DNA from: Mycteria americana | Taxonomy: Eukaryota > Chordata > Aves > Ciconiiformes > Ciconiidae | DNA length: 64,000 nucleotides | NCBI RefSeq assembly: GCF_035582795.1 | Contig: NC_134372.1 | Coordinates: 35,148,316-35,212,315, forward strand | Direction: 5' to 3' | In this document: piece after piece, positions 14,101 through 29,100 of the stretch | Position numbering within the stretch: position 1 is the first letter of the stretch | Layout of the letters: each line of letters starts with the position of its first letter | The notes under the pieces: generated by a model | Database searches by the model: none | Told to the model about the DNA's origin: nothing | What the model saw: the letters and a program-made list of their open reading frames with translations, nothing else | Position numbers and translations under genes: made by a program

Positions 14101-17100
14101 AACAGTAGTCTGATCTAGTATGCTAATAGCCTTGGACATAAAGATGATACCTTCTTTTTCCCTTTCAGTAGGTACGTAGGAGGTAACAGATGTTGAGAAC
14201 AAAGTCTTGAGACAATGAGAAAATCGGGATTACTGTTTACAACCGCTATTCAAAATTTCAAGAAATTCAGCATGAAAAAAATTGAAGCTTGATTCAACTC
14301 TTATTAAGCGGTGTCCCTCCTCACAAGTGGCCTGCTGATATGAAGTTAAGAATGCCTTAACCAGGTCTTAAAGGTGAAGTTCAACACTTTGCAAAATATC
14401 AGTATAAATCCCATGCACCAGGTGGAGTTTACATAGAATTTAAGAGGCATGTAACTCTTGTGTCAACTTCCTTCTCAGGGATCAATTTTGCCTTAACATA
14501 CAAAGCAAACTACAGTGAAAGAAAGGTTATTGCATAGTATTTAAAAGAAAATATGACATTCAGGAAAAAAGTAAATATCATCATAATCTCTATAGTCTTC
14601 ACCTCCTCACTAAACTAAAAATGAACAGGATGGCTATTAGTTCAGGCAAGAGGAGTCTGTATAATACATGCAAAATAGGTACACAATTACACTTTTTTTA
14701 TATGAAATCCAAATTTTCTACATAAATAAATTCTAAATACCATCCCAGATCATATAATTCTTTCTTTGTTGTAAGCAGAAAAAAGAAAAAGAAGAAAAAA
14801 ATATTCTAGAACAATCTTACTCCCAACCCCCCTCCCAAAGACGCCAAGCCACTAGGGTCTTCGGATGCCAGAAACGACCATAAGACTTCTGACATTTTTC
14901 CATTGCTCAGACTAACAACAGGAAATGAAGGCAAAGAATCAACCAGCTAATGAGCTACTTTAAATTACATGAAACTCATTATTGAGTTGACACTAGCTGG
15001 GTTTTGTATTACATATATAAAAGATTAGATAAAATTACGGTTTGGATTTATGTGAAGGAGAAGAAATTTAGATTCTATTATGTTTGTGCAGTTTTGCAAT
15101 ATAACTGTGATATTTACCAAGCAAGTTTCCTGCACCACACTTGATGTAGTATCTGATCTGTATAACATCACTCCTTCTCATTAAACACATTGATTTTTTT
15201 AAAAATTGATATTTAAAAGACTACCAAGCTTGATTTATGTTTTAGCATTGAAATAAAAGCTTAAGGTTCTGCACAGAATTTAGAGTTTACTAATAAACTA
15301 GACAACACATTCAAAAGTATTTTTGGGAAAAGGAGAGACTCTATACCAGTCTGGCACTATATTTAAATCTCTCTTAAAAATGCAGGTCCTTTTTGCCACA
15401 ATAAACATCTATAGATAATAACTTAATATCATATAAAGCTAATTTCTGGGACATATGCATATCATAAATGGTTTGCTTACTGGTTTTAACATGCAACACC
15501 AGTAGCTCTACAGATTTTGATTCTTTACTTAAGATTTTCAGCATGTTTGAATTCTTGTGTGCTGTTCCTCTTATTTCCTGCAATTCAGACGGTTGGTTTG
15601 TTTTTAAACTCATTTCAGTGCATTTTAAAGCAAGCTGATCTGCATTAATGCGTACATTTATTTAAAGTGAAATTATATACTGAAAAATACCTGGCACATT
15701 TTGGATTCTTCTGTCCTCATTTTATTTTGATGGCTATCTAGTTTGACTGACAATTTGTGCATGGTAACTAACAAATTCATGCATTGACTTTTGACTGCTA
15801 ATATACATATACACAAAACCAACTCAAGGTTTTTCATCAGTGCAGGCAAAGTTCAGTACTGCAAGTATAGCAATAAGGGACAAAGAGCAGAAGGAGGAAT
15901 TAGTGGCCAGGGCGCTCTCTTGCACTGCCATACACCTGATCCTGCTGTTCACCACCATTTCCTGGGGATACAGAACCATCACTCCACTCACCCCTTGACT
16001 CCTGCAGCTATATAACCCCATAAAAGAAGGCAGCCCTCTTTTTGGCTTTTGATCCAAGTTACAAACCCCTAATTTTGCAGTTATGGATATCTTATTTGCC
16101 CCAAAAATTTAGCATAAATTCTTTTCGGGTTTACAATCCCATTCATACCCATCACAACCCCAAGACTGAGAATAACTGGCAAAAAGTGTTCTAGCCAATA
16201 TTTTCATTATAAGCTTTATACATTGTAAGTATTATAAACTTGGTTTATTCAGAACCTGTTGGAAGCAACAGGCCAATTCTGGGCTGTGTGTGTGTGTTCT
16301 AAAGAGTACATATATCAAATGTATTCATTTTCCTTGAAGCAGCCAAGAGGGCACACTTCAATGTATGTATATATTCTCACCAGCTAGGACAAAGAGATAG
16401 CACGGGCAAGTGCCCAGAGTAGCAGGGTTAGAAACAGGCAATATTCACCAAGTTCCTTTTTCTTACAAAGACTTTCTGTATGATCCTCACAGAGAGTCTT
16501 AAGATGGCTTCTTTGTCTCACCCTATTCATGCATAAAACAGGAAAAATTACTTGTTGCCTAATCCATTACAATATTTTAAGACTTCACCAATTAATATTA
16601 ATAAGATGCATAGAGTGCCAATTTTTCCTTTCAGGTAGGTACACACAACACATCTTAATCTCAAACTAGAATTTTGCTTTAGTATAGACAGAGAAATTAG
16701 ACTGTCAGTCTTTGAAATCAAGAGTGGAAGTATCATTTAGCTGCTGAATCCTTCTCATACTTAATGTAAAAATGCAAGATGTAAAAAAGCTCAGTCTTCC
16801 CTTCCTCATTATTACCTCCAGCAAAATTATAATCTGAACAGTGTTAGCATAAATTTATCAGCAGTGTATAGGTTAGAACATTCAAATTATTAGATTTATT
16901 TTTACTGAAAGGAAAACTGAATATAGTAAGACAAAACAAATATACCTGATGTAAATCTTGCTGTTACTATCCATGGTGATATTGGGCCAGAGTGGAGAAT
17001 GAAGTGAAGCTGGCTGTGAAAAAGATCTTAAGCTACCTCGGTAACTATTTTAAATCACTTCACTACTGTTCTGAAAAATTAGTTATTTACTACTTGAGTA

Positions 17101-20100
17101 GAAGTGATGGGAATCTTAGTGCACAGGTCTGAGGAGCTCACTGTAACTGTTCAGGATAGCAGCAGACACTAGGATTAAAAACCTAATTTAGAAAAAAAAG
17201 CAGTCTGCTATGATCACTCATCTCTTTAGGACACCACAACCCTATGAGATAGGTGTTTATTCAAAATTTAGAAACCCCTAAATCTTCTTTTGCTTGTAGA
17301 GTACTCGACAGCCCACATTACCATCTTCTGCTTTGAAGATTTGGCTAATCCGTTAGTTCCAGAGACAGAGGTTCTCATACAGTTTACCTCATAAGTGAGA
17401 GCCAGCCTAGTTACTCAATATTCAGTTCAGCTGAGTAATTTCATCTCTGTTCAGCAGAGATACAGAACTAACTAAGAAAAAGCATTGCTGGCCAACTAGC
17501 AGGGGAGAAAAAAAAAAAGACATATACAGCCATGCTCTGAGCATGCTCTAACTTTGCAAGACTTCTTGCAAATACTTACAGAAAAAAAAAAAAATCCTTT
17601 TTCACATTTAGGTAGTTATTTCTGTTTTATACCTTATACCTTGTCTCAGGACTAACACAGCACATTTTCTTTCCAAAGAATTATGAAATCATTTTGTAAG
17701 GGATGACTCTCTCCTCTAGTCACATCACCCTTCTTTTGATACAGCTTTTGCCAGTGGTAGGAGGAAACTATTATTTGATTTAGTTCATCTTGATGCTGTG
17801 GTATAGCTAGGCTCTTTGCCCTCTCTGTCAGCTCAGAACTGGCAATGAACTCTCCTTCTCCTACATGTTATGGCAGTGCTAGTATATACCCCTTTGTCAT
17901 ACATCATTAGCCGAGATGCTTCCTGTCAGGAGCACTGAGCTGTTATTGCCCAGAGGTTCCTACACTTGACAGGAAAAGGCAATGCTGAAGGTAGAATGTT
18001 TGTGAGCTAGAGCAATGCTGGAGGGCATCTGGGCTCATTACTCACTGCTCCATCTGGAAACAGCGTATTTATTGTTATGAGACCTTACCTCCACCAGGGC
18101 ATCTTATTTCTGAGATTACCAATATACTCAGTGTAAGCCAGCTGCTCACTTAATTGTCAGCGTGCCAAATCCATGTACTGTAATTTTATTGACTGAGCAA
18201 AATCAGCTTGTTTGATTAATTGTGATTGTTTCTGGTTTTAGCTAGCAGAACTGAATGAATTAAAGGCCCCAAGCTTTCAGATATTTTTTCCCCTGTGTAA
18301 AAAGCCAAAGTGTTTTAAAGCTTAATAAGGTAACAAACACTTAACAACACACATACTGTGTTCCCACATGCAGGTCAAAAAAAGCTCTTCACTGTTCAGT
18401 GAATGCAGTTAGGAAGCCAGTCTGAAACCACTACTACACTAGTTCTATGCTTTTCCTGTACAGAATCTAAATCATCTGACAAAGGCAAGTTGTCAGGAAT
18501 ATCAAAATAAAAAGCAGATCTGTCCACAAATCTTAGCAGCATTTTTATATAGGTTATGAAAGATGAAAGAGTAAAGCTGACTCTCTTAAAAGGATATATT
18601 TTTAAAAGTCTGTCCACAATACCTGAACTCCCTTGAAATTATACCTACTGAGGTGATGCTAACTTACTTGCCTACAAATAAAAATTTTCACAGCAAATCA
18701 CATATCATAACACTAGAGTCAAAAGGTCCCATTTCTTAGTGAACTGTATGAGCATAACTCACTCAGGATGCCATCTGAAGCACCTGCTGATATTAAAGGC
18801 CAGAAATAAGCCATATGGTTTCTATAAGGTATTTTAAAATATTATTGAAATTGTTACTTTGTCCATTTTTTAAAATGTGCACACACACACCAACAGAATT
18901 TAAAAATCTGTATAATCTTCTTTTGTCTCAGACTTTTTACTCTAATTTGTTTTTCCCTGTCCAGTGGTTTGACAGCAGAGAGCTTTATCTCTGTTAAATG
19001 ACAGACTACACTCCTACAATTAAGAATACTACAGAAAAAGCTTCTCTCAGTCTATTCTGTACTTTAAATATTTTTTTTTCCTTTCAGCTAGTAATCAGAA
19101 GCCCCAGGATTATTGCCAAATGTGCGTTTCTTGGATACCAGGCAAAATCTTCCTTTGTCTTCCATTTAGTTCCTTAGTTCCATTTTCTGAGTTAAATTGA
19201 AGGCTTCACAAAATATTTATTCACAGTTTATAGAACTGCAAAATGGAATAGGTTGTCTTCATTAACTCATTAACTTCATTAACTGTCTTCATTAACCAAT
19301 GAGACCAGTAGGAAAACAGAAAATTTTATTTTCTGTTCAACATGATTTTCTGATTAACTATTCCATATAAAAATCACCTGAGTAACATAAAAGAGGGCTA
19401 GCAGATACAAGCCTCTTCATAAAGTTATTTCTTGTTCCCTAGGAGATAATCTCTACACTTCTTGAAGGAGTGAGTTTTCCTTCTGTTTCCTCGGTAATGG
19501 ATCAGGAAGTGAAGAAATCCCTTAACACACAAAGCTGTACTCTCTACTAAAAGAAAACGTAGGGTGTTACAAGTCCTAGCTATGTTCATGAGATACTCAC
19601 GAGAGATTGTTACACTTGGCATAAATGAAACAGAAAAGTAGCTTTGGCCGCCACTCTCTGTGACACACTACTTACCTAAACTTTCCTTTTACTGCAAGAT
19701 GTATAGCAAATATAAGTCAGCCTCTGATTTCAATTTGTCTGCTATTTACAAATCTTTTTTCCTCCTTTTCAGCTGTTACCTATAGGTTTCAAACTGTATT
19801 ATTTTACTTTTTTTGAAAGCATGACCTTATTCTTCTCACTGTTATTTCTGTTACCATCTCCAAAAGTGGAAGCATTGGGTTGTATTCAAGCAGGTTTCCC
19901 GCGTAGCACAATACAACCAACTGCCAGAGCTGTCTGTCCGACCAGGCAGTATGGAGCAGATTTTGCTCAAACTGAGACTTTATTGAATTCACAGAAGTCC
20001 CACTAAACTGACTATAATTACCAAAACTATTCCCAATTTCATTTACTATCAGTTTAGTAGATTGTGTTCCTAAGCATCTATTTTCAAGTTACTATGGAAA

Positions 20101-23100
20101 CAACTCAACATCCTGATACTTCCGTCATAACTGACAGACAATTTCAGGTGAGTAACTTTAATGAAAACCGTTCCGTTTGACAAAGCGAAGCTTTCGGGCC
20201 CGTTTTTGCGGCCGCTTGACGCAGGGGCGGTCACAGGCAGGCCCAGGCGGCAGCGCAGCTCTTCCACGAGCAACAGCGCCCTCTAGCGGCCAGAGGCGGC
20301 CCGGCCAGAGCGGGAGGCGGAGGGAGGCGAGCTCACGGCACAGGCGGGCCCGCTCTCCCGCCCCTACCTGCCGCCGTTCTCCCCCGGGTCGGTTCCACAG
20401 AGGAAAAATAATTCCTTTAATAAAAGGAGACAAGGATTAAGAGGGACAAAACAGTAACCAGAGGATGCGGAAGTTCACAGCCTCAAGGCAACCGAATTAA
20501 CTCTGAGAAGGTCAGCAGCATCCCAAACACATACAGTACTTAAAAAACCAAACCACCCACAACAAAAATTGCTTAGCTTTGGAAAAGCACCACACTTTAA
20601 ATACCAGGCTTTTCTCTCTTTTTTTCCAAAATTTGCTGATAAAAATGAGAAAGGAACAAGGACGTTCTTTGAGCTGCATACTTCAACTTTACTCAGAAAT
20701 GAAATAGGCCCATTTCATCTTGCTTTAGGAGGATTAGTTTCTTTACTGACAGAAATAACAGATTTCAAAGTTCAGAATTTTATCTGAAAAGATCCAAGAT
20801 GAACCACAATAATTGTTCTTTTACTAGGATGACTGCTTCTCCGATAACCAAGGCAGAACAGGAAGACTCCTGCAAGACAGCATGGCCACCCCACACCATT
20901 TTCAGCGGTACATCTTCTGATGTACCTGATCTTCTGACACAGTACCAGGAATAAGCACATTCCTCAGAGACACTTGGCCTCTGCTTAACCTCCCCATGGC
21001 AAATTTCTGAGATCCAGAAAAATGTGTTCCTGCTTCAATAAGCAGCAAGAGACAGGAGTTGCAGTCCTTTCCACAGACTTTTCATAAAGGGAGCCACTAG
21101 CATTTAATGTAACACAAAGCACACCACCTGATGATGGCAGTCTTTTTGGCACATGATCTTAAAGAACCATTCCTAGCTTTAATAAGAGAAGGTTAGAAAG
21201 CATTCTGGGAAGAGCTCTGGCCTTGAGAAAAGTTTACCTTTCTCAAGTCTCAGACCTCTAGTAGACGAGGTATTTTGTAAATGACCTCCATCTCCAGTTC
21301 AACAGGGCTCAGACACAAAAAATGTGGCTGCAGGTACTGGCCTAGAGACAGCTATGCTAGAGGAAACTGAGCCAGGATGTTGGTGGAAACTTGCAGGGGG
21401 TTGCAATGGGTATCTGCTTGCAGAGATAACAAAGCAGCCCTAAGCATTTCTGTACTTTCTCTTGCCATTTTCTTCACAGGTATCAGACGCAAAATTCCTT
21501 TATTCCTTTCAGAGATGAAATAAGGAAGAAAAAAAGGAAGAAATCTCCAATACCTTGCCGATATGCTGGGTGGCATGTCCACCATCATACAGATGATTTA
21601 AATGACATTTAAAAGATAGGAAAGTTGCACACACAAAAAAGCCAGACTCCCTCGGCAGTCCCCTTTTGTCTGGACTCCTCCCCTTTCCTGTTTCATTTGC
21701 AAGTCACATTTCAGCTGGAGGCACTGCAGTTACCTCGTGAAGGGGATAGCTGCTGTACTTTATGAAAGCACTAACCAAAAAATGCATAACTGGGGTTTGA
21801 TTAGATGATCTCAAAAGTTTGATTAGATGATTTTAAGTCTCCCAATCTTCTACATGAACCATGTGACCAAATTGTCAGAGCCATCTTTGAGGACTGTAAG
21901 TCTGAAAATCTTAAGTATTACTGTTTCTCACAAACCATTTCGTTTTTTATTCAAGCCTTTTTTCCCCACTTCGAATTACAAAAAAGTAATTAAATAAGAC
22001 AGGAAGAGATTCTATTTCCTCACCTTTCCCTCTTCCCAAACCTCTCATAAGAGGTCAGAAACGAGTCATTATTCAAGTGGAGGAGTATGATGACAAATTA
22101 ACACAGTTATTTTTCACATTTTCCCAGAGTACAAAGGTAATAGATATATGAATAAACAACTTCTGCTTTTAATACTAGAGAAGATCTGCAAGACAATTTT
22201 AGTATTTCTCTCCCCTAAGTCACATATTCTTCCCAAAGGCTAAAGAGTTTGTTGGTAGCTGAAAGGCAGACATCTCATACTTTCAGATACTCTGTCCACA
22301 TTATTAATTCAGTGACAGATAAAAAGCTATTCCCATTTTAACTTGTTATTCAAACATGTTTCAAATTGGCAAAGCTTAGATAGACATTTGGTAAACCTCC
22401 AGACTTCTACTTCTGTTGAAATCAACAGTAAAACTGAGATCAACTGGAGCAAGACTGATGCTAAAGTTATAAAGTAACCTTTAGAACTAAAACAAATAAT
22501 GTTGTAGATATTGGTGGATGGTTAAACAAACTCATAAAAAAACCCTCTATATATGAGGACAGATTTTCCCTTTAGTACACAGCACTGAAATAGCACTCTT
22601 AAATTGGTCAAGAAATGCAGCCTCAGCTTGTAAATTGTTTCATTTTGGAAAGCTCTAAATGTGACAATCCTCTGCATTTATCTAAAGGCAAAGATCTATC
22701 TTGTACATAAAACTTTTATCAGATGATCTCTCTCCAAAATAACACATAACTCCAGACATCAAAATTTTGGCTGTATAAAGGAAGAAAGGAAATGCAGATA
22801 CTTTCATAACTTATGGTGAAGCATTATTCCCTGTTATTTGTTTTGCAGTCTTTGCATTCATGGAAATAACTGTAGTGAAATACTTCATGTAAACTATTTT
22901 ATCTGAGACACAATATAACTGGAGAGAGTATGTGCAATGGAAAATACTTATAAAAGCTGATATCCAACAGTTTCTAATAAATTCCTTATGCATTTCCTAA
23001 ACACTGACTATAAAAGTGTTGATCTAGCAATAATTTGACTTTTGGCTGTAATAAGATTAATTACAAATATAAGCTCAAAGCATAGAGGAAACGGTCAGTC

Positions 23101-26100
23101 GCAAGCCATCATCAAGCTGGAATTCAGCAGCAGCTTTCAGGAACGTGTTTACCTCATTCAAGGACAAGATTCTGTCAAAAGCTGGACTGGCTTCTTTCAA
23201 GACAGCCACTGACTGACGGATTATTGGTAGACTAATGAACAGTTGTGGGTTCTTCTATAGAATAAATAAGCTATTGAGTGAATAGCTGATTGCTTCTACA
23301 GAATACTTTCATTGCGTTTTATACATGTCCTAGCCTGAAAATACTACAAAGAGCTAGTTACCTGCACCTTTGCTGCCTCCTTTCATCTAAAAGGGTATAC
23401 ACTCTTGTAGATGGACACAATCAGAGGTAGCCTTTTACTTCAAGAAGCCATATTACTTTTTTTTGCTAGAGCATTCTTAAAACTGTGTAAGATTTCTTCA
23501 TCCCCGAATTCCCATTCTCCCTTGCTTCCCCCATCCATGTAAGTACTTCCTTCTTCAGCGTACCTACACACATACACACACTCACTCACTCTCCTTCCTT
23601 CAAAAACCCCATAATAGCATAAGGTAGGTCTGGCAATATAAAGGAGGCTTCTGCACACTATCCCAAGTTCTGTGGCTCAGAAGCCAGACATTATTCATCT
23701 GTATTTTAACTGCATCTGGAAATAATTAAATCCCATATGACTGCTTTGGGATTATAGAATCATAGAATCATTAAGGTTGGAAAAAAACTCTAAGATCACC
23801 TAGTCCAACCTTCAACCCAACACCTCCATGTGTACTAAACCATGTCCTGAAGTGCCACATCTACACGTTTTTTTAACTCCTCCAGGGATGGTGACTCCAC
23901 CACCTCTCTGGGCAGCCTGTTCCAATGCTTGACCACCCTTTCAGTAAAGAGATTTTTCCTAATATCCAATTTAAACCTCTCCTGATGCAACTTGAGGCCA
24001 TTTCCTCTCATCCTATCACTTGTTACCTGGGAGAAGAGACCGACCCCCACCTCTCTACAACTTCCTTTCAGGTAGTTCTAGAGAGCGAGAAGGTCTCCCC
24101 TCAGCCTCTGCTACTCCAGACTAAACAACCCCAGTTCCCTCAGCCGCTCCTCATAAGACTTGTGCTCCAGACCCTTCACCAGCTTCATTGCCCTTCTTTG
24201 GACACACTCCAGCAACTCAATGTCCTTCTTGTAGTGAGGGGCCCAAAACTGAACACAGTATTCGAGGTGCGGCCTCACTAATGCCAAGTACAGGGGCACG
24301 ATCACTTCCCTAGTCCTACTGGCCACACTATTCCTGATACAAGCCAGGATGCTGTTGGCTTTCTTGGCCACCTGGGCCCACTGCAGGCTCATGTTCAGCC
24401 GGCTGTCAACCAGCACCCCCAGGTCCTTTTCCGCCAGGCAGCTTTCCAGCCACTCTTCCCCAAGCCTGTAGCATTGCATGGGGTTTTTGTGGCTCAAGTG
24501 CAGGACCTTGCACTTCGCTTTGTTGAACCTCATACAATTGGCCCCAGCCCATCAATCCAGCCTGTCCAGGTCCCTCTGCAGAGCCTTCCTACCCTCAAGC
24601 AGACCAACACTCCTGCCCAATTTGGTGTCATCTGCAAACTTACTGAGGGCACACTCAATACCCTCATCCAGATCATTGACAAAGATATTAAACAAGACTG
24701 GCCCCAAAACTGAGCCCTGGGGAACACAAGCGTGACCGGCCGCCAACTGGATTTAACTCCGTTCACCACAACTCTCTGGGCTCGGCCATCCAGCCAGTTT
24801 TTTACCCAGCAAAGAGTACACCTGCCTAAGCCATGAGCTGCCAGCTTCTCTAGGAGAATGCTGTGGGAGACAGTGTCAAAGGCTTTACTAACGTCCAGGT
24901 AGATAGCATCTACAGCCTTTCCCTCATCCACTAGACAGGTCACCTGGTCATAGAAGGAGATCAGGTTGGTCAAGCAGGACCTGCCTTTCATGAACCCATG
25001 CTGGTTGGGCCTGATCCCCTGGTTGGCCTGCACATGCCTGTTGAGTGCATTCAAGATGAACCGCGCTATAATTTTCCCCAGTACCAAGGTCAGGCTGACA
25101 GGCCTGTAGTTCCCCAGATCCTCCTTCCGGCCCTTCTTGCAGATGGGCATGACATTGGCAAGCCTCCAGTCATCTGGGACCTCCCCTGTTAACCAGGACT
25201 GCTGATAAGGATGATTCTCAGAAATAAGTCTTCTTTTCTAAGTAAACATTAAACAACTGCTGCTTGTCCCCGGTTACTTTCTCCAATGGTTTCTTTCATC
25301 CTTGCTTACACCTTGGTACAGTCTGTTCAGCACTACCTAGCTACCATTCTTCACCTCACAGCTGTTACCTTCTCCCCTACTTTTATTGGGCCTAGTCTAT
25401 TTTGTAACAGTTGCAACATATTAAGGAAAAATTTAAATAGATAGAAAAGTACAACAACAGTATCTTTACATTTATGTGACAAGAAAATGTCTTTGTTACT
25501 CTCTTTTGAAATGAAGCCATTTGTTGAGAATAGGCCTTCAGTTAAATAGACACAATGCAGTAAATGAGAGTATATTTCTCTTCACAGGGAATGTTTGCAC
25601 ATATTACCGAAAACATGACCTAACAGGACAGATTCTTAAAAGCACATAGTTCAAGAATATGTAAACTTTAGTTGCATCCAAATTTTAAGCATGAAAATAT
25701 AACACCTGTGTAAATCTGTCTTTGTATACAGAGATTGTGGTTTTGCATATGTTTTACAAAATGTAGCCTTTATCATCTTTATATTATCTTTATCTTTATA
25801 TTATCTTTATCTTTATATTATCTTTATCTTTATCTTTAGCATGTGTTTTACAAAATGTAGCCAAAATGAATGCCTTTGGTTCCCCCTCCACACAGAGTTA
25901 AGGGCAAAAGCCTACACAACCAGCAGGACTTCTGAGTAATGCATATAAAGGGTTCTCAGAGTGCAGTGAATTTAAAATGTTAGTGAAATTAAAAGATCGG
26001 ACACTTACAGCTCAGGCACTCGTTTTGTATCGAATACTACTGGATTTGGTGCACACTGGAAAAAAGAAAATTCTTATATAAAAATAGTGAATGCAAGCGT

Positions 26101-29100
26101 AACTCAGTTATATTACAAAACACGATAACTAAAAAGAACAACAGTTGGCCAGGCCACTTCACACCATGTCAAGGGCCTTACTCACATCTCAGCTGTTACA
26201 TGCACTATACATCCTAATAAACTGAAACACTTTTTCCAAAGACAAACCTTATTAAAAACATGTTGTCTAGTACAATTCCCAATAATACTGAGATCTTTAG
26301 ATTAGAAAAAGAAGGAAGCTGGACCTCATTCAGGAATTTAAATAATAAAGAGAGACCACAATAGGGTGGGCTGATTTTTTTCAGCATTATGATTTTTCCT
26401 TTTCCTCCAAAATTGTATTTGAGCAAAGGTGTTTTGTTTTTTAATACAAATGATGGTTTTGAAATTTAGAAATTATTTTGTCAAAAATTAAGTGTATACT
26501 TGAGTTCTAAATACATTTTTGTACTACTCACTACTTGCTCTCTTTGCCAGTTAACCATGTGGCATTTCTCTCTCACTGGATAACCTAAACATGGAAAAGG
26601 TTTATTTTTCCAATTGAAAACTTCCCACAAACATTCTCAAGTCTTAAGTGAATTTCTTTAAAAGTTATGAAGAAAAATTTCTAAACCACCAGTTCTTTTT
26701 GTGTCAAAGCTAAAGCTTTGTTTAGCAGTTTTAGCACATGCCAAAGCACAGTTTAGCACGAGGAACAACAGACAAGAAAAGCCAAGCAAATACACAAGAT
26801 AATCAAACTGTCAAATAATAATAAAAATTATATTTAGTATAAAGAGTTGGAATCTTAGTGTATTAAATGCTTATCCAGTGTTAAGACATAGGCACGGATG
26901 CAAATGCACAGTTTATTCTAAGACATTGCTTAGTACGATGCTTACAAAGAAGTCAATTATATGGGTTCCAAGTAGCAGCAACTCGAACGGAGAAGGAAAC
27001 TTCTTGCAATGACAATTTTTCAATACAGATATGCACACACACACTTTTTTGCTTTTTAAATACACACACATGCTTTTTTTCCTTTACTCATCCACCTCTT
27101 ACTATAGGATAAAATAACAATCCTTTTGAGCTTTGGAAAAAAAAAAAGGCTTTCCCCCTTGGTAAAGACCATTACAAATTCAGCTTGATAATCTAACTTA
27201 GTACTTCATAACCTTAGCTCAGAAACTGTATGTCAAACTAGAGTTGAAACTTTCAATTTATCTTGCCCTGGCTCACAGAGGAAGGTACCTGACCAAGAGT
27301 TTATTGGGAAGAGAAAAGATAAAGTTGATGCATTTTCTTTATAGATTTTTCTGATCCCCTCCCAATCTTCAAAAAGGTCTATACATAACACTGAACACCA
27401 TTTGTTCATCACACAGAAATCTCTCTCAGCGAGGAGAAAATTAAAGAACCCCCTCCACCCAAGTTGCTAACATGGGATCTGTTGGAAGCTCTGATCTCTG
27501 ACAACAGCATGTATACAGGCAAAAAGTAGGACAATTTCCCTGAGTAACAAAAAACCCAAAACACCCAAAACCTATACCCAAACTCAAAACACTCCACTTG
27601 CAAGAAAAAAAAGATTTGTCATATACTCTTCAGATGGAAAAAAATCCAGTAGACCTCAACTGCCTGGATAACTTGGCATTTAAAAATGTGGAACTCCACA
27701 AGTTCTTCTTCTTGCTAATTCAGAAGGAAAATCCCTTAAGCTATCTCCCTCCCCCCTCCCGCTTAACAGATTCCTACAGTACAGTCTTCTGAGCTTGTTA
27801 TGACATTACCTGCCAATGTTCCCCTCTTCGCTGATGTCTACTTTCATTTTGTAATGAAAAAATGCGTAGTTCTCAAATGTTTATTTATAAAAAAAAGAAC
27901 AAAGACTCAGTTAAAAGTAAGCATTTAATATTCTGATTTTCTATCAGTTATTCAGCTATGCTCAATTAGGGTTGCAGGCAAATGACAAGCACTGACTAGG
28001 TTTTGGCATGAGATGCAGTTAACTGAACAAGATGTGGAAAACTACTGGACGTGACATTAAAAAAAAAGTCACTAGAAATTACAAATAACACTATGAGACA
28101 GTGACAAAAGTTACAGATAGAGCTGTGAGGGTCCCTGGATCCCACAGGTGCTTAAGGGGAAGTTACAGGAGAAATTGCCAGACATCAGAGATAATTGGAA
28201 GGGACTACTAGGGACCTTTTAGGGAGTAAAGTAATGCAAGGCCAACAGCACCTAGGTAACCATATCAGCAATACCATATAAGGCTGAAATTATCTAAGTA
28301 ACAGTATCTAGGTAACCCAAATCTGAGTACAGATGTAGCAAAACTGGGACCAAAGAGGCAGAAGTAATGAGGGGTGGGTTGTTTATTTGGGAGGAGACTG
28401 GGATGGAAAAACAGAGGTGCAAGGACAGCAAAAAGGAGGGCCAGGAAAGGGCAAAAGGAATAGGGCATGCAACTCATATTACTGGTGCTGCACAGAGGTA
28501 GCTGTCAGGCAGCCCTGGGTTTCATCATCACAGCTGGGGCAGGACAATAAACCAAACCTGTTGTTCTGACCATATCATAAAACTCAAGCCTGCTTCCCTG
28601 GTCAGGAGAATTGTGGTAGGGGCAAGCAGGGTGCTTTTCCTGACCAGCAAGGGAACAGCTGGCTGGCAAAAAATCCTGGTTGTTGTTCCTTCTACACCTG
28701 CCAGCACAGGCAGCTGCCCACTTCCTAACAGGCTCTTCAGTTAGTGAGTCTTAAAATTCTCTACAAGTTTCAGGTTCTTTCTTTGTTCTTTACTGGCTTG
28801 CTTTCTTTCCATAGTTGAAAAGTTCTGGAAATCAGACAGACAGTGTGCACAATAAACCAACTGCCTTATCTGAAAGTTGATACCAAAAATGTTCCAAGCA
28901 ATGGCCATGTAGGCTCTGTAATTTTTTTAAAGTGTAACTGCATTCTTCTTCAGGAGTATTTGAATAGAACACTTTTTAAAATTTAAATTTGATTGTATAG
29001 TATTAGATTTAAGCAGGAGTCAGCGATGCCTGCTCATATTTTCATGTTAAGACCATGTTAAACATAAAATAATTTGATAAATAAGCTTGAAGGAAGGGGG

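Larger units (their letters stand above)
17014..26008 (-). other. Large intron of the uncharacterised gene
   Basis: This 9 kb intron lies between the exons at 17013 and 26009. It holds the orphan CpG island (about 20160-20420), a CR1 LINE (23755-25212) and a TTATCT-rich satellite (about 25770-25838). The remainder is AT-rich with no supported coding sequence. Confidence 0.5.

Noticed and set aside
20141-20153. Consensus plus-strand donor CAG|GTGAGT beside the orphan island
   Set aside because: The island lies downstream of it on the plus strand, so it cannot be the first exon of a transcript starting there; no acceptor or open frame upstream is convincing.
26160-26240. Strong minus-strand donor GAT|GTGAGTAAG near 26.18 kb
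   Set aside because: A short exon ending here would break the frame of the exon at 26055; direct splicing 26532 to 26055 keeps frame, so I treat it as a decoy.
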